Of a stretch of 64,000 nucleotides of DNA, positions 58,615-64,000 are shown piece after piece. Location: assembly GCA_030428705.1 (NCBI GenBank), contig JAUIDI010000005.1, positions 62,001-126,000 of the forward strand. Reading direction: 5' to 3'. The notes under the pieces were generated by a model. The model ran no database searches and was not told the origin of the DNA. It saw nothing but the letters and a program-made list of their open reading frames with translations. The position numbers were made by a program, and so were the translations under genes. Numbering within the stretch: position 1 is the first letter of the stretch; each line of letters begins with the position of its first letter. The stretch is from Bacteroidia bacterium (GTDB lineage Bacteria > Bacteroidota > Bacteroidia > Flavobacteriales > Flavobacteriaceae).

Positions 58615-60597
58615 ATGGTAAGAAAATTGTTGATAATAGCCCTTATTTTCAACTTCTCGATAACATTTGCCCAAGACTACGAGTTTGGCAAGGTATCTAA
58701 AGAAGAGCTTTTAGAGAAAGAACATCCATTGGAAAAAGATGCGCATGCAGCTATTCTCTATCGAAATCAGAATACATATTATTACTCCGGATCGGGATAT
58801 GCCAATTTGATTACCGAAGTGCACGAACGTATTAAGATTTATTCAAAAGACGGATTCGATTATGCAACGGAGGTGATAAACCTGTATAAAAATCGTACAG
58901 AAACTGAAAGTGTCTCGAAAATCACAGCAAATACATATACCCTTGAGGATGGAAAAGTCGTGGTTTCAAAATTGGATAAAAATCAGGTATTCGAATCTGA
59001 ACTCAGTTACAATTTCAACCAGAAAAAGTTTACCATGCCCAATGTAAAAGAGGGTTCCGTTATCGAGTTTAAGTACAAGATTACCTCTCCTTTTATTTGG
59101 AATATAGACGACTTTAGGTTTCAGCATAATATACCCGTCAAGAAAATGATAGCTGAGATCAGAACACCAAAGGGCTTTAATTTCAAACAGACGCACAAGG
59201 GCTTCTTGTTTTTTAGACCCAAAACAATTACGAAAAGAGATAATCGAGTAGGTATGGATATGGTCGTCAGTACCTACGACTTAACCAATGTTCCCTCTTT
59301 AAAAGAAGAGTCACATGTAGATAATATTAACAATTACAGAGCGGGAATAATGTTCGAGCTCGTCTCGATAAACATACCGGGAGGAATCAACAAAAGTTAT
59401 GCCCAAACTTGGGAAGATGTCGCGAAGATAATCGGCAACTCAAGTGACTACAAAAATCAATTGGACCGTACAGGATCTTTTGACGATGAATTGGATGTAC
59501 TCTTGAAAGATAAAACCGATAAATTTGAGATAACAAAATTGATTTTTGATTATGTTAAGAAAACGACCGAATGGAATGGCATCGATGGAAAATATTTTCA
59601 AAATGGGTTGAAAAAGACCCTGAAAGAAAAAAAGGGTAATGTTGCCGATATCAATCTCTTGTTGGTTGCCATGCTCCGTTACGCAGGTGTGAAGGCAAAC
59701 CCCGTTGTCATAAGTACAAAAGATAATTCATTCCCATTTTTTCCGACATTGGAGCGCCTTAACTATGTGGTCGCCCATGCGCAGATCGGTGACAACCAAT
59801 ACTTTATGGATGCCACCGAAGAATTCAGCGATTTAAATTTATTGCCGGTCAAAGACTACAACTGGAAAGGTCTTTTGGTCGACAATGACAATATGGTCTG
59901 GAGGCATATCGACCTGATTTCCCCGCAAAAGGCCATCAATAACTATATGCTGAAAGTTGAGCTTCTATCCGATGGTACACTGAACGGAAATTATAAGGCA
60001 AGGTTTACCAACCATACGGCCTATGATTTTAGAAAAGATTATGAGGACAAATCAATGGAAGAGTTTTTGGTCGATAGGGAAAGTAGGTTTTCAGGTATCG
60101 AAATTTCGAATTATGAGGTAAAAAATGCCGAGACTTATGCGGGTCCGGTTTCGGAGGCTTTTGATTTTAATTTTGACAATGGTGCCGATATTGTGAACGA
60201 TAAGATTTACATATCACCATTATCCTTTCTCAAGATGGACGAAAACCCTTTCAAGGCCGAGGAACGTGAGTACCCGATAGATTTTGGCTATCCTTTTAAC
60301 AATAAATACTTTGTTACTATTAACATTCCTGAAAACTTCGAAGTTGAATCAATACCTGAGACCATATTGATGAAATTACCCGAAAATTTGGGTGAATTTA
60401 AATATATGATGAACCAAAAAGGTGATAAAATTCAATTATCCGCTAACTTTGAGGTCAACAAGGCGATAATCGGTCCTCAGAACTATTTGATTTTAAAGGA
60501 GTATTTCAATCAGGTTATCACAAAAGAGGTCGAGCAGATTGTCTTGTCAAAAATCAAAGGGGATGAATCTGCAGAAAGCACAGTTGGAGGTCGATAA
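58615..60597 (+). CDS. DUF3857 and transglutaminase-like domain protein (Cys lost)
   Basis: A 660-residue paralogue of the preceding protein. Signal peptide LLIIALIFNFSITFAQ, DUF3857 region with YANLITEVHERIKIYSKDGF, then the transglutaminase-like core EKKGNVADINLLLVAMLRYA. At the catalytic-Cys position (about residue 343) stands Val, so the core cannot be a Cys-dependent transglutaminase or protease. The later VVAHAQIGDNQYFMDATEEF keeps the fold. It starts four bases after its neighbour and its 3' end overlaps the mazG-like gene by 35 bases. A structural or regulatory partner of the active copy is possible. Confidence 0.8.
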   Translation: MVRKLLIIALIFNFSITFAQDYEFGKVSKEELLEKEHPLEKDAHAAILYRNQNTYYYSGSGYANLITEVHERIKIYSKDGFDYATEVINLYKNRTETESVSKITANTYTLEDGKVVVSKLDKNQVFESELSYNFNQKKFTMPNVKEGSVIEFKYKITSPFIWNIDDFRFQHNIPVKKMIAEIRTPKGFNFKQTHKGFLFFRPKTITKRDNRVGMDMVVSTYDLTNVPSLKEESHVDNINNYRAGIMFELVSINIPGGINKSYAQTWEDVAKIIGNSSDYKNQLDRTGSFDDELDVLLKDKTDKFEITKLIFDYVKKTTEWNGIDGKYFQNGLKKTLKEKKGNVADINLLLVAMLRYAGVKANPVVISTKDNSFPFFPTLERLNYVVAHAQIGDNQYFMDATEEFSDLNLLPVKDYNWKGLLVDNDNMVWRHIDLISPQKAINNYMLKVELLSDGTLNGNYKARFTNHTAYDFRKDYEDKSMEEFLVDRESRFSGIEISNYEVKNAETYAGPVSEAFDFNFDNGADIVNDKIYISPLSFLKMDENPFKAEEREYPIDFGYPFNNKYFVTINIPENFEVESIPETILMKLPENLGEFKYMMNQKGDKIQLSANFEVNKAIIGPQNYLILKEYFNQVITKEVEQIVLSKIKGDESAESTVGGR

Positions 60598-60889
60598 CTG
60601 GATACGCGAACACGGTGTTCGCTATTTCAATGAATTGACCAATATGGCCCAGTTGACCGAGGAGGTTGGCGAAGTGGCCCGAATAATCGCCCGACGTTAC
60701 GGTGAACAAAGTGAAAAAGAATCTGATAAAGAAAAAGATCTTGGCGAAGAATTGGCCGATGTGATTTTTGTAGTGCTCTGTTTGGCCAACCAGACTGGGG
60801 TCGATTTGCAAGAAGCGTTCGACAAAAAACTGGCTTTGAAGACCAAGCGCGACCACGACCGTCATCAAAACAATAAAAAGCTCAAATAG
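60563..60889 (+). CDS. MazG-like nucleotide pyrophosphohydrolase
   Basis: A 108-residue all-alpha enzyme of the MazG superfamily, which removes aberrant or excess NTPs. Seen: LEVDNWIREHGVRYFNELTN; MAQLTEEVGEVARIIARRYG with the first metal-binding E-E-x-x-E; and DLGEELADVIFVVLCLANQT with the second E-x-x-D. The start at 60563 (MNLQKAQ) has AAAGGGG just upstream and overlaps the preceding gene by 35 bases; an ATG at 60539 is rejected as it lacks such a site. A strong terminator overlaps the stop codon. Confidence 0.85.
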   Translation: MNLQKAQLEVDNWIREHGVRYFNELTNMAQLTEEVGEVARIIARRYGEQSEKESDKEKDLGEELADVIFVVLCLANQTGVDLQEAFDKKLALKTKRDHDRHQNNKKLK

Positions 60890-60913
60890 TACTATATTTG
60901 GGCTTTCTTTTTT
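60877..60913 (+). terminator. terminator after the mazG-like gene
   Basis: AAAGCTCAAATA (60877-60888) pairs with TATTTGGGCTTT (60895-60906) with one G-T pair, followed by CTTTTTT. It overlaps the stop codon and ends the rsgA-to-mazG direction. Confidence 0.88.
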
Positions 60914-60968
60914 AGACCTAAATTAATCGTTGGGTTATTTAGTTCTTGACAAAATTAATGAACAATCT

Positions 60969-60990
60969 GTCAGGCTGAGCTTGTCGAAGC
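60969..60990 (+). repeat. GTCAGG-type dispersed repeat
   Basis: GTCAGGCTGAGCTTGTCGAA plus GC, in the gap before aroA. It is the second copy of the element found in frame inside the serine hydrolase gene at 43749-43772. Confidence 0.65.
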
Positions 60991-61034
60991 TGTTTTAGGA
61001 ACTTTATGTTGATTCCATTAATAAATAAATTGCC

Positions 61035-62267
61035 TTGAAGTTACGCCTTACGGGTCCTTCCAACACCCTCATAAAAACAGATATTAGAATAACGGGCTCG
61101 AAGAGCGAGACCAATAGGTCATTGCTTTTGCAGGGGTTGTTCCCTAATATTTCCATTGAAAATCTTTCCAATTCCGATGATGCGCAGGTCATGCAAAAAG
61201 GCTTGAAGGTCAAAAAAGGACTCGTCGACATTCACCATGCCGGTACGGCAATGCGGTTTCTGACCAGCTATTTTGCATCGCAAGAAGGTGTCGATGTGAC
61301 CCTGACGGGTTCACAGCGTATGACAGAAAGGCCTATAAAGGTTTTGGTCGAAGCACTTCGAGAACTAGGGGCCGATATTGCCTATGAAAATGTTGAGGGT
61401 TACCCTCCCATACGGATCAAGGGGAAAAAACTAAGCAAGGGCATGGTAAGTCTCCCGGCCGATATCAGCAGTCAATATATCTCTTCCTTGCTGTTGATCG
61501 CCCCAAGTTTGGAAAATGGATTGGAACTTGAATTGATCGGTAAGATAACGTCCGTGCCCTACATCAAAATGACTTTGGGCCTATTGGAGCGAATAGGAAT
61601 CGACACTTCCTTTGAAGAAAATATAATCAAGGTATTCCCGAAAAGAGCTATCGAACCGACAAAATTGATAGTCGAATCCGATTGGAGTTCGGCTTCCTAT
61701 TTTTACAGTGTTATCGCATTGGCCGATGTCGGGTCCGAAATATCCCTTTCCGCCTATAAAAGGGATAGCTTGCAAGGAGATAGCGTGCTTGCCGAAATAT
61801 ATGGTGATTTTGGAGTAACCACGGAATACAGGAATCATAGCATCATCCTCAAAAAAGTAGGAAACTGTCAAATGCAAAAGGTCAATTATAGATTGGATAA
61901 CGCCCCTGACATAGCGCAGACCATTGCCGTTACTTGTTTTGCCCTGGGAATAGGTTGTCATCTTACCGGACTGCATACGCTCAAAATCAAAGAGACGGAT
62001 CGTTTGGAAGCTATGAAAACCGAGCTTCGAAAATTCGGTGCGGATATTACGGTGAGTGACAAGGATCTTACGCTAAAACCTTCGGAAATGTCCTTGGACC
62101 GGAACATAGCGGTAGATACGTACAATGACCACAGAATGGCAATGGCTTTTGGGCCTTTGGCACTGAAGACCTCTTTTTGTATCAATGACGCAGAGGTGGT
62201 CTCAAAATCGTATCCTGATTTTTGGAATGACCTTGAAAAACTTAGTTTCGGCGTTCAGAAAGTGTAG
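61035..62267 (+). CDS. aroA: 3-phosphoshikimate 1-carboxyvinyltransferase (EPSP synthase)
   Basis: A 410-residue enzyme joining shikimate-3-phosphate and PEP, the sixth shikimate step. Seen: DIRITGSKSETNRSLLLQGL with the conserved Lys-Ser; VDIHHAGTAMRFLTSYFASQ with the N/H-A-G-T-A-M-R loop; MTERPIKVLVEALRELGADI; SQYISSLLLIAPSL; and IKETDRLEAMKTELRKFGAD near the C-terminus. The start is a TTG at 61035; the nearest upstream in-frame stop is at 61026-61028, leaving no ATG. In the aromatic pathway it complements the operon at 50.5-54.6 kb. Slightly short of the usual 430 residues but complete. Confidence 0.93.
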   Translation: MKLRLTGPSNTLIKTDIRITGSKSETNRSLLLQGLFPNISIENLSNSDDAQVMQKGLKVKKGLVDIHHAGTAMRFLTSYFASQEGVDVTLTGSQRMTERPIKVLVEALRELGADIAYENVEGYPPIRIKGKKLSKGMVSLPADISSQYISSLLLIAPSLENGLELELIGKITSVPYIKMTLGLLERIGIDTSFEENIIKVFPKRAIEPTKLIVESDWSSASYFYSVIALADVGSEISLSAYKRDSLQGDSVLAEIYGDFGVTTEYRNHSIILKKVGNCQMQKVNYRLDNAPDIAQTIAVTCFALGIGCHLTGLHTLKIKETDRLEAMKTELRKFGADITVSDKDLTLKPSEMSLDRNIAVDTYNDHRMAMAFGPLALKTSFCINDAEVVSKSYPDFWNDLEKLSFGVQKV

Positions 62268-62288
62268 CCATATTAATAAGGCTTTTAC

Positions 62289-62320
62289 TTGACATCGCCT
62301 ATTGCCGAATCGTATATTTG
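62289..62320 (+). promoter_or_regulatory. promoter of queA
   Basis: TTG at 62289-62291 and TATATTTG at 62313-62320 are 21 bases apart and followed by C; a good Bacteroidota promoter, 31 bases before the queA start codon. Confidence 0.6.
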
Positions 62321-62351
62321 CAGCCGCAAAACACATAACGAATAGAATAGT

Positions 62352-63401
62352 ATGAAATTATCGCACTTTAGTTTTGAACTTCCTGACAATTTGTTGGCCG
62401 AACGCCCTGCCGAAAATAGGGATGAATCCAAACTTATGGTGGTTCATCGGGAAACCGGTAAAATAGAGCACAGAATGTTCAAAGACCTTATCGATTACTT
62501 TGATGAGGGCGATGTAATGGTATTGAACAACACCAAGGTTTTTCCAGCTAGATTATACGGAAACAAAGAAAAGACAGGTGCACGGATCGAAGTATTCTTA
62601 CTTCGTGAGTTGAATGAAGAACAACGGCTCTGGGATGTTCTGGTGGATCCTGCCAGAAAAATACGCATCGGAAACAAGCTTTATTTTGGGGATGATGAAA
62701 GTCTCGTGGCCGAGGTAATCGATAATACCACCTCAAGAGGTCGAACGTTACGGTTCTTATACGATGGTTCTTATACAGATTTCAGGCGAAAGTTGAAAGA
62801 ACTTGGCGAGACTCCGTTGCCCAAGTACATAAAACGTGATGTCGAACCTGAGGACGAAGAACGTTATCAGACCATTTATGCAAAGCACGAAGGAGCGGTA
62901 GCGGCCCCCACGGCAGGTCTCCATTTTTCCAAACATTTGCTGAAAAGACTGGAAATCAAAGGAGTAGAATTTGCAGAGCTGACGCTGCACGTAGGTTTGG
63001 GTACATTCAACCCGGTCGAGGTGGAAGATCTGTCAAAACATAAAATGGATAGCGAAGAGTTGATCATTGATGAAAAGGCGACCGAAGTCGTAAACGAGGC
63101 AAAGCGTAACAAACGTAAAATATGTGCGGTAGGTACCACAGCCATGCGAGGTCTCGAAAGTGCCGTGTCTTCAGATCAAATGTTGAATACTTTTAATGGT
63201 TGGACGAACAAATTCGTTTTCCCACCGCACGATTTTAGCATCGCAAATGCCATGGTCACCAATTTTCATCTTCCCAAGTCCACTTTGTTAATGATGGTAT
63301 CCGCATTTATGGGTCATGATCTGATGAAAAAAAGCTATAAGGAGGCTATTCTTGAGGGGTATAGGTTTTATTCTTATGGCGATGCTATGTTGATTATATA
63401 A
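62352..63401 (+). CDS. queA: tRNA preQ1(34) S-adenosylmethionine ribosyltransferase-isomerase
   Basis: A 349-residue enzyme transferring and isomerising the ribosyl part of SAM onto 7-aminomethyl-7-deazaguanine in tRNA, the penultimate step of queuosine synthesis. Seen: [100 protein letters not shown]; and [20 protein letters not shown]. All family blocks are present and full length. Its gene has its own promoter, and a terminator separates it from rlmN. Confidence 0.97.
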   Translation: MKLSHFSFELPDNLLAERPAENRDESKLMVVHRETGKIEHRMFKDLIDYFDEGDVMVLNNTKVFPARLYGNKEKTGARIEVFLLRELNEEQRLWDVLVDPARKIRIGNKLYFGDDESLVAEVIDNTTSRGRTLRFLYDGSYTDFRRKLKELGETPLPKYIKRDVEPEDEERYQTIYAKHEGAVAAPTAGLHFSKHLLKRLEIKGVEFAELTLHVGLGTFNPVEVEDLSKHKMDSEELIIDEKATEVVNEAKRNKRKICAVGTTAMRGLESAVSSDQMLNTFNGWTNKFVFPPHDFSIANAMVTNFHLPKSTLLMMVSAFMGHDLMKKSYKEAILEGYRFYSYGDAMLII

Positions 63402-63439
63402 AACGTTTTTATTATTCCCGAGAAGTCGGGAATCTAAAG

Positions 63440-63476
63440 AATCCCTCTTCAGATTGTCCAATCAAGAGGGATTTTT
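63440..63476 (+). terminator. terminator between queA and rlmN
   Basis: AATCCCTCTT (63440-63449) pairs with AAGAGGGATT (63464-63473), then five T residues; it ends ten bases before the rlmN start codon. A smaller hairpin (ATTCCCGA/TCGGGAAT) precedes it at 63413-63432. Confidence 0.8.
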
Positions 63477-63485
63477 ATTTTCACT

Positions 63486-64000
63486 ATGGAAGAAACAAAA
63501 AAGAAAGATGTTAGGGCCTTGACCCGCGAGCAACTGCGCAATTTTTTTGTGTCCCAAGGTGATAAGTCTTTTCGTGGTGATCAGGTCTATGAATGGCTTT
63601 GGCAAAAAAGTGCCCATTCTTTTGAGGTTATGACGAACCTTTCGAAGGCTACCCGTGAAATGCTCGAAACCAATTTTGTCATCAACCATATCAAGGTCGA
63701 CCAAATGCAGCGTAGCCATGATGGTACGATCAAGAATGCCGTACGTCTTCACGATGACCTCGTTGTCGAGTCGGTATTGATTCCCACGAAAACGCGAACC
63801 ACCGCATGCGTGTCGAGTCAGGTGGGTTGTAGTCTCGATTGTCGATTCTGTGCGACTGCCCGCCTGAAACGAATGCGCAATTTGAATCCTGATGAAATTT
63901 TTGACCAAGTAGTGGCCATTGACAATGAAAGTCGCCTGTATTTTGACCGTCCGCTGAGCAACATTGTTTTTATGGGTATGGGTGAACCATTGATGAACTA
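63486..64000 (+). CDS. rlmN: 23S rRNA (adenine2503-C2)-methyltransferase, 5' part
   Basis: The start of RlmN, cut by the window end after ~171 codons. It methylates A2503 of 23S rRNA and A37 of some tRNAs by radical-SAM chemistry. Seen: DVRALTREQLRNFFVSQGDK at the N-terminus; FRGDQVYEWLWQKSAHSFEV; LVVESVLIPTKTRTTACVSS; QVGCSLDCRFCAT, the C-x3-C-x2-C radical-SAM motif; and NIVFMGMGEPLMNY. ATG at 63486. The first methylatable Cys region lies beyond the window. Reading is clean to the end, so this is a true partial by truncation. Confidence 0.95.
   Translation, partial: MEETKKKDVRALTREQLRNFFVSQGDKSFRGDQVYEWLWQKSAHSFEVMTNLSKATREMLETNFVINHIKVDQMQRSHDGTIKNAVRLHDDLVVESVLIPTKTRTTACVSSQVGCSLDCRFCATARLKRMRNLNPDEIFDQVVAIDNESRLYFDRPLSNIVFMGMGEPLMN

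Noticed and set aside
63462-63908. Minus-strand open frame of 148 codons at the right end.
   Set aside because: It is antisense to the clear rlmN reading frame, which has the radical-SAM motif.

Overview
The window reads as chromosomal DNA of a flavobacterium (phylum Bacteroidota, family Flavobacteriaceae, most like marine genera such as Maribacter, Zobellia or Arenibacter; the genus is inference). The grounds are a gldA gliding gene, DUF5686, DUF3857, GIN-domain and DUF2723 proteins, split metH, a DAHP synthase/chorismate mutase fusion, and promoters of the Bacteroidota type (TTG, then TAnnTTTG about 17-23 bases later). No rRNA, tRNA, CRISPR array, insertion sequence or phage gene was found. 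Coding density is high.

Layout. 1-2.9 kb: small AT-rich accessory genes on the minus strand (DinB-like, Crp-like, DJ-1-like lipoprotein, unknown). 3-7 kb, minus: nupC, a bifunctional-nuclease gene, etfA, etfB. 7.2-15.9 kb: pdhB, a DUF5686 outer-membrane protein, soluble and membrane pyrophosphatases, a TonB-like protein (minus) and an App1-like phosphatase. 15.9-16.5 kb: deoxynucleoside kinase. 16.9-24.6 kb: methionine/SAM genes: metK (behind a SAM-II-like riboswitch), an O-acetylhomoserine sulfhydrylase (behind a SAM-I riboswitch), a MetX-aspartokinase-homoserine dehydrogenase fusion and a second trans-sulfuration enzyme. 24.7-27.3 kb, minus: a two-subunit molybdenum hydroxylase. 27.5-36.0 kb: an Rrf2 regulator followed by the assimilatory sulfate cluster (DUF2061, cysH, cysD, cysN, sulfite reductase-HEPN fusion, siroheme genes, a flavoprotein reductase). 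36.2-41.1 kb: a second SAM-I riboswitch, split metH and metF. 41-49 kb: envelope and signalling genes. 49.3-50.2 kb: gldA (minus). 50.4-54.6 kb: an aromatic amino-acid operon (pheA, aminotransferase, tyrA, DAHP synthase/chorismate mutase) behind a Phe/Tyr-rich leader peptide and attenuator. 55.2-64 kb: rsgA, dtd, two DUF3857 proteins, mazG-like, aroA, queA and the start of rlmN.

How the genes work together. Sulfate is activated by CysDN, reduced by CysH and the siroheme reductase, joined to O-acetylhomoserine made by the fusion protein, methylated by MetH with methyl-folate from MetF, and turned into SAM by MetK. Three SAM-sensing leaders and one putative Rrf2 operator family cover this supply chain. 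The aromatic operon covers both ends of the Phe/Tyr pathway, and aroA lies 6.5 kb downstream.

Most notable observations: (1) a classical ribosome-stalling attenuator before pheA; (2) a three-domain MetX-AK-HSD protein whose aspartokinase motifs are substituted at several active-site positions; (3) three copies of a 23-bp motif at sulfur promoters beside an Rrf2 gene; (4) SAM-I and SAM-II type riboswitches in one locus; (5) short dispersed repeats that have entered coding sequence or supply a start region.
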